This document shows, in pieces, positions 1 through 8,988 of a DNA stretch of 51,371 nucleotides. Below the pieces are notes generated by a model, which was not told where the DNA came from, ran no database searches, and saw only the letters and a program-made list of their open reading frames with translations. The stretch covers positions 1 to 51,371 of the forward strand of contig NZ_JAPIVK010000032.1 of the NCBI RefSeq assembly GCF_026183675.1, given 5' to 3'. The first letter of the stretch is position 1. Each line of letters begins with the position of its first letter. Source of the stretch: Microbulbifer halophilus (GTDB lineage: Bacteria > Pseudomonadota > Gammaproteobacteria > Pseudomonadales > Cellvibrionaceae). A program made the translations under genes and the position numbers.

Positions 1-778
1 TCAGAGTGTGTAACAGAAATTTATACGACTTCATGTCGCAATTAATGCCAAGCTCATCAGCAATGATATTACACAACTCCAAAGTTGAAACACGCTCAGG
101 ATTCGCGAGATGAAATATTTCCCCCGCAGCCATACTATGATGCGATGCCAGAGATATTCCATCAACCAGATTTCCAAGGGTTATAAGCTGACGCTGGTTA
201 TTGATCCACGAAAAGGGCAATGGAACTTGCATTTTGACAGCATGAATCAGGCTGTCGACATTACCCTTAACACCATCACCGATAACAGCAGGAAAACGCA
301 ATATTACTAACTCTAAACCCGCAGTATCAGAAAACGCTTTAAGTTTTTCTTCGGCCAAGCTCTTGGATAATGTATAGGCATTATGCGGAGAGCGTTCATG
401 GTTCTCATTCAGAGGGGATACAGAACTGGCTCCCAGCACACCGATTGAGCTTGCAAAAACAAATCTCTTAACTCCACGAGAATGAGCTTCTTTTGCCAGC
501 ATCAATGCATAGTCAGCGTTATCTCGATTGAAGCCACTGGTATCCGAAAACCCCTTACCCCTAATATGCACTTTGGCTGCTAGGTGAATCAATGTGTCTA
601 CATCATTCAATGGAGACCCCATCTTCTCTCCGAGCCTCCAACAGTGATCCACGTCAGCCCCAGCTTTGGGGGCTCTCCCCACCGCAGAAACGGAAACTCC
701 CGTAGACTTCAAATGGCTAACTAGTGCGCTACCGATCATTCCGGTAGCTCCAGTAACAAGTACTCGATCATTCATCAT
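1..778 (-). CDS. NAD-dependent sugar-nucleotide epimerase/dehydratase (partial, C-terminus beyond the window)
   Basis: Extended short-chain dehydrogenase/reductase of the kind that epimerises or dehydrates UDP-sugars for polysaccharide synthesis in the cytoplasm. Translating the reverse strand gives a Rossmann nucleotide-binding motif GATGMIG at about residues 10-16, ASS near 110, and the catalytic YxxxK (YTLSK) near 135. The reading frame is open to the left edge, so the C-terminus is missing. The start ATG at 778 overlaps the stop of the upstream glycosyltransferase (ATGA overlap); a second in-frame ATG lies one codon later at 775. The overlap implies translational coupling at the end of the polysaccharide operon. 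Substrate cannot be read from the sequence; UDP-GlcNAc or UDP-Glc 4-epimerase-like activity is the usual role of this family in such loci. Confidence 0.85.
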   Translation of the reverse strand, partial: MMNDRVLVTGATGMIGSALVSHLKSTGVSVSAVGRAPKAGADVDHCWRLGEKMGSPLNDVDTLIHLAAKVHIRGKGFSDTSGFNRDNADYALMLAKEAHSRGVKRFVFASSIGVLGASSVSPLNENHERSPHNAYTLSKSLAEEKLKAFSDTAGLELVILRFPAVIGDGVKGNVDSLIHAVKMQVPLPFSWINNQRQLITLGNLVDGISLASHHSMAAGEIFHLANPERVSTLELCNIIADELGINCDMKSYKFLLHTL

Positions 779-1542
779 CGGTTCAACCTTTTCATTGAGC
801 CGCGCCAAGCATAGGAAATAAACGAGGGCAGAGCTTTTTTGAGAGGTAACGACTCAAATGACCGATATACACGCCACGTATATACTGCTGCGCTTAATTT
901 GTTCGCAGAAAGTGAACCCGGCCTTACTCTGTAATAAGTCAAAGGGTCATCTATTCCTCGAGCAACAGCTCCCTCACGAAGTAACTTTAGCCAAAACGCA
1001 AAATCCTGACGCTTCCTGATATCGGGCATCAGCGGCCTACCAACTGCATCGTAATCAAGGAGTACGCTGGAGCAAGCAATTAGAGGATTAGCAAGTAAGG
1101 CATTATAGTCCACTTCAAGCTGCACGCACTGAGTGGCACCAAACGGCCTGCCTTTAGAATCAACCTTCTGAATCGCTGTGTATGAAATCTGTGCTCGTTG
1201 AGCCGTTATAGCATCGATCTGCCGTCTTAATTTCTCTTGGTGCCACAGATCATCTCCATCGATAAACGCAACGTAACGATACTGCGCGACTTCCAAGCCT
1301 AAATTACGCGCACCTGCTCCTCCCAAATTCTCTTTGCTGTTGAGCACTCGAACTCTCGGATCAATAGAAACAAACCTATTGATAAGCTCACTCGTCCGAT
1401 CTGTAGAGCAATCATCAACAACTATCAACTCTAATTTTGAATGACTCTGATTCAGCACTGACTCAATTGACATCTGTATAAAGGGGGCAACATTGAAAGC
1501 GGGCATTACTACGCTGACTCGATTATCAAGTTCCGTTGACAT
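775..1542 (-). CDS. Family 2 glycosyltransferase
   Basis: A 255-residue GT-A fold glycosyltransferase that would add a sugar from a nucleotide-sugar donor to a growing surface glycan at the cytoplasmic face of the inner membrane. Visible motifs: VSVVMPAFN at about 9-17, VVDDCSTD at 41-48, and the metal/nucleotide-binding DGDD at 95-98. No membrane segment is obvious. Its stop overlaps the start of the epimerase downstream, and it lies 61 bases after another GT2 gene, so it is part of one operon. AT-rich composition matches the neighbours in this locus and differs from the GC-rich core. Donor and linkage are unknown. Confidence 0.88.
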   Translation of the reverse strand: MSTELDNRVSVVMPAFNVAPFIQMSIESVLNQSHSKLELIVVDDCSTDRTSELINRFVSIDPRVRVLNSKENLGGAGARNLGLEVAQYRYVAFIDGDDLWHQEKLRRQIDAITAQRAQISYTAIQKVDSKGRPFGATQCVQLEVDYNALLANPLIACSSVLLDYDAVGRPLMPDIRKRQDFAFWLKLLREGAVARGIDDPLTYYRVRPGSLSANKLSAAVYTWRVYRSFESLPLKKALPSFISYAWRGSMKRLNR

Positions 1543-1603
1543 CTAACTATCCCACCAAAAATCGACCAAACAAAATCAATTAAATTTACAAATAAATAAA
1601 GAA

Positions 1604-2473
1604 TTACCGGCGTTCGGGTTCACCACCTGAACTCACACGAAGCAGCTCTAATAACTCAACGCCCCAGACCCTCAAGTAAACAAAACTTGCAATAAACCGA
1701 TACCTCAAGGGAAATTGTCGACTTCGGAAAAAACGAATTGATGTTATTCCTGGCGACAATATAGTGCGAATATATATCCACAACTTGTGACGGCGTGATT
1801 TAAAGGTTAACTGCCCTCCCTTAACTCGACGGGCTTTAGTCGCAATCGCCCTCCAACTTGCTCTCGTACGATGTCCTACAACGGCAGAATCAGCGTATGC
1901 GATTCTAAAGCCTTTATGCGTTGCACGACGACAGAAATCTGCATCGCCACCGGAGAAAAGCTGCTCATTGAAACCGCCAACCTCCTGAATTAAAGCTCGA
2001 GGAACCGCTAGATTCGCTGTTGCGGCATAGCCCCTATTGACATAGTGTGATTGCGGAATACCTCGGACAAGATCATAAATTTCACATGCAGAGGGTTGAT
2101 CCTCTTCAGTTACCGAGTCTACTCTGCCAGCCAAGAAAAATTTTCTGGACGCCTCCACCTTCCCTACGCATATAATTTCACTAATCCAATCTACAGCAGG
2201 TAAACAATCAGCATCTGTAAAAACAAGCCAATCCCCTCGGGCGTGCGCGACCCCATAATTACGAGCAGCATATGCACCTTTTTTCTCGCAATGCAACACT
2301 CGCACATTTGGCTCCACTTGATTTGGCAGAACGATTTCACTAGAGCCATTATCAACTAAAAGAACATCAAAGAGTTCTCGCGGGTATGACTGAGCCTTTA
2401 AGCAATCCAGCAGCCTGGGAATCATTGCCCATTGCTCAAAGACAGGGACGATGACAGACACATGAATATCCAT
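1604..2473 (-). CDS. Family 2 glycosyltransferase (paralogue of the 4609-5514 gene)
   Basis: A 289-residue GT2 enzyme with an N-terminal GT-A domain: VSVIVPVFEQW at 5-15, LLVDNGSS at 38-45, and FTDADCLP around 85-92, where DAD is the metal-binding motif. The C-terminal 80 residues are basic and contain hydrophobic stretches that could associate with the membrane. It is clearly paralogous to the gene at 4609-5514: both share RNxGVAxAxGxWLVFTDADCLP-type spacing, a conserved LFSGGDADFCRRA segment and the ending GE(P/A)ERR. The two copies flank the unusual 595-residue membrane protein gene. Predicted role: sugar transfer in capsule or exopolysaccharide assembly; donor unknown. Confidence 0.87.
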   Translation of the reverse strand: MDIHVSVIVPVFEQWAMIPRLLDCLKAQSYPRELFDVLLVDNGSSEIVLPNQVEPNVRVLHCEKKGAYAARNYGVAHARGDWLVFTDADCLPAVDWISEIICVGKVEASRKFFLAGRVDSVTEEDQPSACEIYDLVRGIPQSHYVNRGYAATANLAVPRALIQEVGGFNEQLFSGGDADFCRRATHKGFRIAYADSAVVGHRTRASWRAIATKARRVKGGQLTFKSRRHKLWIYIRTILSPGITSIRFFRSRQFPLRYRFIASFVYLRVWGVELLELLRVSSGGEPERR

Positions 2474-2660
2474 CTTACATAACCAACTTTCTATCCATAT
2501 CTACAGGCCAACCCGTAGTTACCAGCATAAAAACCGCATCCAGCCATTCAAAAGTAAAGGGCAACCCTTCACTAAAATTCTAAATTAGCCGCATGTACCC
2601 ATGCCCATCAGAATTGACATTACCCAAAAAATGTGGAAATTGCGCACCAATACCGTCATG

Positions 2661-4448
2661 TTATGAGATGCTGACTATAGACTGCTGCTCAGCGAATGAA
2701 TCTATAAGCTTCATGATACGATCAACAATCTCTAGCCCATTTATAAATTGCTGCCGAAGACAGCGCTCCTCCAGAGCAGCCAACAAAGCTGCAAGTTCAG
2801 CCAGCTCCACTCGAACACCAGCCAACGATGAACGCGTGCCAGCGGCCACTTGCAAGGCATCTGACAATTTATAAAGCTGATCTTTCGAGCGCCAAGCCCC
2901 GGTTCTAACTGGCCAACCAGAACCGACAGGCTCAAGAGACCATCGCCCCCAGTTCAACATTAAGGGCTCATTTTTCTTCTGGTCTACCAGGATACTTCCC
3001 TCCCCAAATTCAGAGTTCGTAACCACCAACGGCAGAGATTTCAAATACTGCTTCATAGCGGGCAGATGATCTATAAGCCTAGCCACCTGACGCTCCTGCT
3101 CGACCGTATCGACAGCAACTAACAATCGCTTTAACAAATTTGGTTCGAGCCGCTGCCACAAGAGAGGTTTCGAGCGGCGATATCTCTGTACGAGAGCAAC
3201 AGACGGCTCGAGAGCCAGTAGCGAACCGCGCAATCTATTCAACTGCAGCTGTAGATCTCTGCCGCTTGGAAGCGTTACGGCTTTTGGGATCTGATACACT
3301 AAACATATAAAATCGCTAACATCAACTGCCCCTAGAAAGCGCGGAGCCGGCATAGCTTCCGGAGCCTCGCTCAGCAGCGTAGACTCATGGATAGCAACAG
3401 ATTTGCGCCCTCCATCAAAGAGCTTGAGTAAGTAATCTTTCTCGCCAGATAGACTCACCGCCTTCAATACACCCGCATTGCCATTGCTCGAGAAGTGCCA
3501 TTCAAATCGCTTCGCCCCCTCCCACCCAGGGACGACTCTACTTAGCAGCTCTGCACCCCAATCAGAACGAGAATCAGGCATCAACAAAGGCCAGATACCC
3601 TTTTCCGCCGCCGCCCCCCCTTTTATCAGGACTTTGCCATGAAAAAATAATGCATTGATTCTTGCGCGTTGCTTATAGAGCGACGCAATATCCTGAACAA
3701 GAGAGGAAAGCCTGTTCAAAAGCTGTCTCGCCAAAAGCAATGACACTATTGCAACAACAACTGAGGGTGGCCTAAATACAATAAAATCAGCAACCAGAAA
3801 AGAAAAAACTGTAAAAAAACCGAAACCAGCGAAAAGCTTTACAGTTTTATCCAGACTTTTCCTCACAACCTCCTGAAAACTCTCAATAAAAAAACTTATT
3901 GAGAACAGAACTATTGATATAAAACCGAGATAGCCAAGCAGAGCCACTGACATATCCGGGTAAAGAAGTATAAGCGCTAAAAGTGCGACACTGGAAAAAA
4001 CCCCGTCCGATAGAGCTCGGGAAAAGCGTTGATATGTGATGGCAGCAACTTCATCTTGATTCTCAAAGAGAACCATCTTTTGATTCTTTCGTAGCAAATC
4101 CCCAGAAGCTTTCTGCGTAATCATGCTAGTTAACCGCTGGGACAAAATGTGAATCAAAAAGAAGCCGACAGCTACCCCACTCAGCCCGACGATCAATGTA
4201 TCCCGACCGAACGAGCTCAATTCCTCCGGAAAATATACAGGCAGACTCTTAGAGCCAAGCAATATCGCAACTTTTAGTGGTAAAAATGACGCCAATAACA
4301 TCGAAATCTGGGAAACGACTGTCAAGATAATTATTATCGACGTTCGCCACGACTCCACACGAGCGAGTTTAGCGGCTAAGGATATGCTCCATCGAATAGA
4401 ACCCAACACCCCAGACATCATAGCTAAAACCCACCGACTGCAGGCCAC
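2661..4448 (-). CDS. Membrane protein with ABC-exporter-like transmembrane region and degenerate phosphotransferase-like domain
   Basis: A 595-residue protein I cannot assign to a named family. The N-terminal half (about 35-260) has several strongly hydrophobic segments in an arrangement like the transmembrane domain of ABC exporters, ending in a QRARINALF stretch, but no Walker A or B motif follows. The C-terminal half (about 300-570) has the rhythm of the aminoglycoside/choline phosphotransferase fold: an LLKLF beta strand, a glutamate in a following helix (VAIHEST), then VTNSEFGEGSILVD and LNWGRWSLEP where active kinases have HGDxHxGNILVD and IDWE. The catalytic His-Gly-Asp and the metal aspartate are replaced, so it may be a pseudokinase or sensor. 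It sits between two paralogous GT2 genes in the polysaccharide operon, which suggests a role in glycan export or its control. The domain comparison is by eye only. Confidence 0.6.
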   Translation of the reverse strand: MACSRWVLAMMSGVLGSIRWSISLAAKLARVESWRTSIIIILTVVSQISMLLASFLPLKVAILLGSKSLPVYFPEELSSFGRDTLIVGLSGVAVGFFLIHILSQRLTSMITQKASGDLLRKNQKMVLFENQDEVAAITYQRFSRALSDGVFSSVALLALILLYPDMSVALLGYLGFISIVLFSISFFIESFQEVVRKSLDKTVKLFAGFGFFTVFSFLVADFIVFRPPSVVVAIVSLLLARQLLNRLSSLVQDIASLYKQRARINALFFHGKVLIKGGAAAEKGIWPLLMPDSRSDWGAELLSRVVPGWEGAKRFEWHFSSNGNAGVLKAVSLSGEKDYLLKLFDGGRKSVAIHESTLLSEAPEAMPAPRFLGAVDVSDFICLVYQIPKAVTLPSGRDLQLQLNRLRGSLLALEPSVALVQRYRRSKPLLWQRLEPNLLKRLLVAVDTVEQERQVARLIDHLPAMKQYLKSLPLVVTNSEFGEGSILVDQKKNEPLMLNWGRWSLEPVGSGWPVRTGAWRSKDQLYKLSDALQVAAGTRSSLAGVRVELAELAALLAALEERCLRQQFINGLEIVDRIMKLIDSFAEQQSIVSIS

Positions 4449-4608
4449 CTGCCTGACTCAAAAGTTGCCTCAGTTCTAGGCAGAGAAAAAAAACATTCAT
4501 CGCTGCTCAAAAACACCAAAACCTACCCTCTCTCTTACTTGCAGAAACTCTTTGATTCACGATAACTCGATGCGTTTAAAGCTTTTTGGAAAGTGCATAT
4601 GAGATATG

Positions 4609-5514
4609 CTAACGCCTCTCCGCTTCGCCATTACAAGTCAGCCTAGCAAGCTCCTTAAGCTCGACAAGCCACAATCTGAGCTGGACGCTTATGGCAACTC
4701 CCCTATAGCGCCACGGATAGCCGCCATCTATGGCGAAACGATATATCGCGATTATTGGTGGCAGCAAAGATCTTATGACTGCCACAATGCGCTTTCTACG
4801 TGATCTCACGCAAATTTTGCCACCCTTAATTCGTCGAGCTTTTGTCGCCACCTCCTGCCACGTTGTACGTGCACGATGTTTAACTACTGCATGCGGCAGA
4901 TACATTAGCTGAGCGCCACGTCCGGCCGCTCTACGACAAAAATCTGCATCGCCCCCAGAAAATAACTGCTCCCCAAATCCGCCTAACCTATCAAACAGTT
5001 TTCTATGAACCGTCAGGTTTGCCGTTGCAGCGTACCCTTGCTTAACATATCGAAACTGGGGGATACCCTTAAGGACATCATAGATTTCGTAAAAGTTTGG
5101 AGAGGAACTCTCAGAAACCACAGTAATTCCGCCAGCAAAGAGATGGAATTCATCGTCGCAGCGATCCACTTCACAAGTAATTCTTTCTAACCAATCATGC
5201 TCGGGCAAACAGTCCGCATCTGTGAATACCAACCACTCACCTTTCGCAGCTGCAACCCCTAAGTTCCTCGACGCATAGGAACCAAGTTTCCGGCAAGTAA
5301 GAATTCTTACATTCTTGAGTCTAGTTTTGGGCGAGTAGAAAATTTTGGATCCATTTTCTATCAAAAGTATCTCAAATTCATCTTGAGATACCGTTTGTCG
5401 CTCAAGACAATTCAGCAAATCTTCAACAAGGTGCCAATGATCACAAACAGGGACGACAACTGTAAACTTCAACTCCCTCCCTCCTGAATAATTTTTAAAA
5501 GAAGCATTTTCCAC
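4609..5514 (-). CDS. Family 2 glycosyltransferase (paralogue of the 1604-2473 gene)
   Basis: A 301-residue GT2 enzyme, starting at GTG. GT-A motifs: FTVVVPVCDHW at about 17-28, LLIENGS at 50-56, and FTDADCLP at about 97-104 containing the DAD metal site. LFSGGDADFCRR in the middle matches the paralogue at 1604-2473. The N-terminus is about 12 residues longer than the paralogue, so a later start is possible. The C-terminus is basic with hydrophobic patches. It lies between the pyruvyl transferase and the 595-residue membrane protein. Acts in the cytoplasm on a nucleotide-sugar donor; sugar specificity is not deducible. Confidence 0.86.
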   Translation of the reverse strand: MENASFKNYSGGRELKFTVVVPVCDHWHLVEDLLNCLERQTVSQDEFEILLIENGSKIFYSPKTRLKNVRILTCRKLGSYASRNLGVAAAKGEWLVFTDADCLPEHDWLERITCEVDRCDDEFHLFAGGITVVSESSSPNFYEIYDVLKGIPQFRYVKQGYAATANLTVHRKLFDRLGGFGEQLFSGGDADFCRRAAGRGAQLMYLPHAVVKHRARTTWQEVATKARRIKGGKICVRSRRKRIVAVIRSLLPPIIAIYRFAIDGGYPWRYRGVAISVQLRLWLVELKELARLTCNGEAERR

Positions 5515-5657
5515 AATTCAAAAACCATTTGAAGCTTCTGCACGAGACCTCAAAAATAGTATCGAACATCCAAACATACGAACCATGACACATCTAACAT
5601 TGTTCACAGCGCGCCAGCTTGGACAAAATAATTAACTCAATCCCGTGCAAAACCTAG

Positions 5658-6821
5658 TCAATGAGAAGTGAATTCATGCTTGATCTTTTCAAGCCCATTA
5701 ATACTCAAATACTCATTAAAATTTTCAAAAAGGCCGCCAATGTTATTAAAAAAGTCTGAATAGTCGATATGCTGGACAATTTCATCTTCCTTGGATGCAG
5801 CAAACTCAGAAAGAGAAATAGATGGCAAATGACAGAACTCTACCAACTCTCTTGTTCGCGCATCATGTGTCAACCACAAAGCAGGCTTACCACTTAAAAT
5901 AGATGCCATATTCACATGAAACCGAGTACCATAAGTGTAGGCAACACATTCTTTATTGAAGGTGTACCATTCTTTTGTACTTCGAAATAACCTATAGTAC
6001 TTTTGATAGAAATCGTATATTTTTTCAGCAGAGTCGACAATACGGTATTTATTCTTCACGATCCTGTAGTATCTATTCTTTAAAATCCTGCTCAAGAAAC
6101 GGGGCAGCTCAGGGGGCTCTTGATTGTCACCTGCCATCAACTTCAAATGGAACATGTGCATTGCCTTTGATACAGGCTCCACAAGAAAATGGCTACTATT
6201 GATGCCTCTCGCCAACAACAACCGCTCTTCTTTTCTTGCCATATTCGTGACATTGAAACTAGGGCGACCATGCATATTTTCGAACTTAGAGTTTTCTTGT
6301 AGCTTTAATAGCTCTTCAGGTCTGGAAAACAGAGAAGGACAACCAGTCACAAATACATTCTTAACACTGCAACACTTTTCAATAACTCTTTTAGTAAACT
6401 CCCCTCTCACACCCAGAGCCTCTGCACGATGCGACAAATACTGCAAAAGCTCTACAGCCTCTGGACAAAGTGATGCTTGTTCAAGATCACTATCTTTAGC
6501 CTGTATTCCAAGGCCAAAAACTACTATCGGTACCTCGTATTGTTCTAATGCGCGCTTAAACCGTGAATATCTTTCGCCATCTGGCTTATCCAATGAAAGA
6601 GTATTCGCCAAAGTCACTATAAGGTGAGAGCATTTATTATTTACAAAACCCCTAAAACTTTTCTCACCTGAAAACTTAAAGCTATTATCTGTAGAATGGA
6701 CTGCATAGCTATAGAGCTCCAGCGGCGCATTCGCATGTATCATATTGCCTGCGTTTTCACGCATTTCCAGCGGGAACTTTGCCGGCAACTCTGGCAAGCA
6801 GTTCATTACACCTATATACAC
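5658..6821 (-). CDS. Polysaccharide pyruvyl transferase family protein
   Basis: A 387-residue member of the polysaccharide pyruvyl transferase superfamily, which uses phosphoenolpyruvate to put ketal-linked pyruvate on sugars of surface glycans. Supporting segments are IVVFGLGIQAKD, LGVRGEFTKRVIE (the family S/GVRxxxT motif), VFVTGCPSLF, and the C-terminal GTRFHVNMASILSGKPAL followed by HDARTRELV. The GTG start at 6821 is favoured over an internal ATG at 6806 because AGGAG lies five bases upstream and the resulting YIGVMNC matches the usual beta strand at the family's N-terminus. A pyruvylated residue would make the polymer acidic. Located 81 bases downstream of the KfoC-like polymerase. The acceptor sugar is unknown. 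Confidence 0.82.
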   Translation of the reverse strand: MYIGVMNCLPELPAKFPLEMRENAGNMIHANAPLELYSYAVHSTDNSFKFSGEKSFRGFVNNKCSHLIVTLANTLSLDKPDGERYSRFKRALEQYEVPIVVFGLGIQAKDSDLEQASLCPEAVELLQYLSHRAEALGVRGEFTKRVIEKCCSVKNVFVTGCPSLFSRPEELLKLQENSKFENMHGRPSFNVTNMARKEERLLLARGINSSHFLVEPVSKAMHMFHLKLMAGDNQEPPELPRFLSRILKNRYYRIVKNKYRIVDSAEKIYDFYQKYYRLFRSTKEWYTFNKECVAYTYGTRFHVNMASILSGKPALWLTHDARTRELVEFCHLPSISLSEFAASKEDEIVQHIDYSDFFNNIGGLFENFNEYLSINGLEKIKHEFTSH

Positions 6822-6902
6822 AATAACTCCTATTGCTCGTAAATCAGTAAGCCTTTATCTAAAATATTCCGACAGAGAAACCTCAAGTTCGCATAGAGAA
6901 CT

Positions 6903-8960
6903 TCACTGACTTACTTCCTGATCCTCTATAAACAGAGAATTATCAAGCACATACTTCCGGCATGCATCATCATCAGTCAAAGGCTTGTAATGCCACGCAT
7001 CAATGTTTTGCCTTTTTAGTGATTCATTAACAACCTTGAAATGGTTCTCTTTTTGCACAGCAAGTTTTTTAATTGAGGTGTTATCTCCATGTAGAACACG
7101 GTTATAACAAATTCTATTGATATGTTTGAAAGGCCCGACTTCACTCAACTTAAGATACATATCATAGTCAACTGCATTTTCAATTTCTTCTGAAAAACCT
7201 GATGTCAAATTCCAGGCGCGCATGGTAAACATCCTGAAATGATGACAAATCATTGTCGTAGTTAATTTTTCGCGAGAGTACTTTGGCCAGTTATAACCAT
7301 TTTGAATCAAGCTTCCATCAGGGTTGACATTCCTATTGGTAGTGTATACGCACACCAATTTTTGATCATCCATGAACTTTTTCAGACACAACTCTACTGC
7401 ATCAGGCTCCAAATAATCATCTGAGTCTAACTGCCCTACGTAGTACCCGCGGCAATTCCTTACAGCAGAATTAGAGGCAGAACCTATTCCCCCATTTTCC
7501 TGCGTAATTAATTGCACCCTTGGATTACTTCCATAGAGCCGATTTATTAATTCAAAAGTGCCATCCGTGGACCCATCGTCACAGATGCAAACCTCTAGAT
7601 CGGTAACTGTTTGATTTAGAGCACTGTTCACACAGCGCTCAATATATTTCTTACAGTTGAAGGCGGGGATATATATCGATACTAATGGTACTTTCTTGAT
7701 TGTGGCCGACGTAATCGGTTCATACTTACGATAGAAGAAAGGAACCTTTTCCTGGACAATTTCAATTGTTACAGCTTTACCTGCCGACCTATCTGTCTCA
7801 TTCTCTCGTCCAGGAGGCTCCTGATGATATGCTAGGCCACCTTCAACTGCCCGAAAAAAACAACCTTCACGGTACAAACGGTAACCAAACTCGTTATCCT
7901 CTCCGCCCCAGTCTGTGAACTCTTCGTCAAAGTAACCAGCGATATCCAACCAGATTTTGGCAAATGCAACGTTTCCCCCACTAAAAAATCGGAATGGTGC
8001 ATCACACAACCGCAGATTTTCGGTTGCTCGAAAGTGCTCTAACCGCCAATCTACTGATATCCCCTTCTTGACACTATTCCCCACTTCACTATTGGTTACT
8101 ACTTCAGGCAATTTAGACAAAAAGTCCTCACTATTGAAAATATCATCAGATGATATTCCGTGGGTGTCGACATACTTACGCGGGCCGATAAGTGCAACAT
8201 CTGGGTCCTCCAGCAGTAACTCCACGTACGACTGAACCCAGTATGGGTTTGGAGCCATATCACAATCAAGAATCGCAACAAAGTCATGTTTAGCAGTTCT
8301 TAAACCCAAATTGCGCACCGCACACAACTGATAGCCATAGTCACGCTGACGAACAAATTTAATATCTAAATAACGCTCATATTTTCGGATTAAAGGCGTC
8401 AGATCTTCAGCACTGCCATCATCAGCAACTATCACCTCGTATTCATAATCGGTAACCTGCTTTACCAAACATGCTAGAGTGACATCCAATATACGGGTTC
8501 GATTGTATGTTGGAACAATTACACTAATTCCAACATTTTTTTTAGAAAGATTAACGGTGCTCTTTCGGCTTCTGTGCCACAAAAAGTCATTCGGACCTTC
8601 TGGCAAAGGAGCCAGCGTCAACTCCTCAGGCCAATCCAAGGGGAGAGGATCTACACTGCTTACTTGGGCTTTCTCGGACTGGGTCTTTTTCAACTCATTA
8701 TAGCGTCCTAAGCACGCCAGCCTTTCCTCTGGGGAAATAGGGTACTCGCCATCATTTGAAAGTAATATTTTCGAAATTGGATCCAATGCTGAGGCTAATG
8801 CAACACTTCCCGCACTTCCACCTATAGCCTTCTCACAAAGCTCAATATTGTATTCAACTACCTTACTACCATAGAGCAGACTGGCTTGCTTATATAACCT
8901 CAAAGCCTCGGGATATGCACCTTTAAGGAATAGAGAATTTGCTTCTTTAAGGATTGACAT
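6903..8960 (-). CDS. kfoC: KfoC-like chondroitin polymerase (bifunctional two-domain glycosyltransferase)
   Basis: A 685-residue protein colinear from end to end with bacterial chondroitin/hyaluronan synthases of the KfoC/PmCS/PmHAS type (KfoC is about 686 residues). Residues 1-140 are a helical N-terminal region; VDPLPLDWPEELTL at 103-116 is characteristic. The A1 domain (about 145-400) has ILDCDMAPNP with DCD at 232-234 and WGGEDNEFG at 351-359. The A2 domain (about 427-685) has SIYIPAFN, CDDGSTD and GQLDSDDYLEPD with DSD at 512-514. In KfoC, A1 transfers GalNAc and A2 transfers GlcUA, building a repeating disaccharide; related enzymes use GlcNAc in A1. The sequence alone does not tell GalNAc from GlcNAc. 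All catalytic motifs look intact. The low GC fits transfer with the rest of the locus. Precursor and export genes are not in the window. Confidence 0.88.
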   Translation of the reverse strand: MSILKEANSLFLKGAYPEALRLYKQASLLYGSKVVEYNIELCEKAIGGSAGSVALASALDPISKILLSNDGEYPISPEERLACLGRYNELKKTQSEKAQVSSVDPLPLDWPEELTLAPLPEGPNDFLWHRSRKSTVNLSKKNVGISVIVPTYNRTRILDVTLACLVKQVTDYEYEVIVADDGSAEDLTPLIRKYERYLDIKFVRQRDYGYQLCAVRNLGLRTAKHDFVAILDCDMAPNPYWVQSYVELLLEDPDVALIGPRKYVDTHGISSDDIFNSEDFLSKLPEVVTNSEVGNSVKKGISVDWRLEHFRATENLRLCDAPFRFFSGGNVAFAKIWLDIAGYFDEEFTDWGGEDNEFGYRLYREGCFFRAVEGGLAYHQEPPGRENETDRSAGKAVTIEIVQEKVPFFYRKYEPITSATIKKVPLVSIYIPAFNCKKYIERCVNSALNQTVTDLEVCICDDGSTDGTFELINRLYGSNPRVQLITQENGGIGSASNSAVRNCRGYYVGQLDSDDYLEPDAVELCLKKFMDDQKLVCVYTTNRNVNPDGSLIQNGYNWPKYSREKLTTTMICHHFRMFTMRAWNLTSGFSEEIENAVDYDMYLKLSEVGPFKHINRICYNRVLHGDNTSIKKLAVQKENHFKVVNESLKRQNIDAWHYKPLTDDDACRKYVLDNSLFIEDQEVSQ

Positions 8961-8988
8961 TCACTTACTCTCTAAATTCGAAGATACT

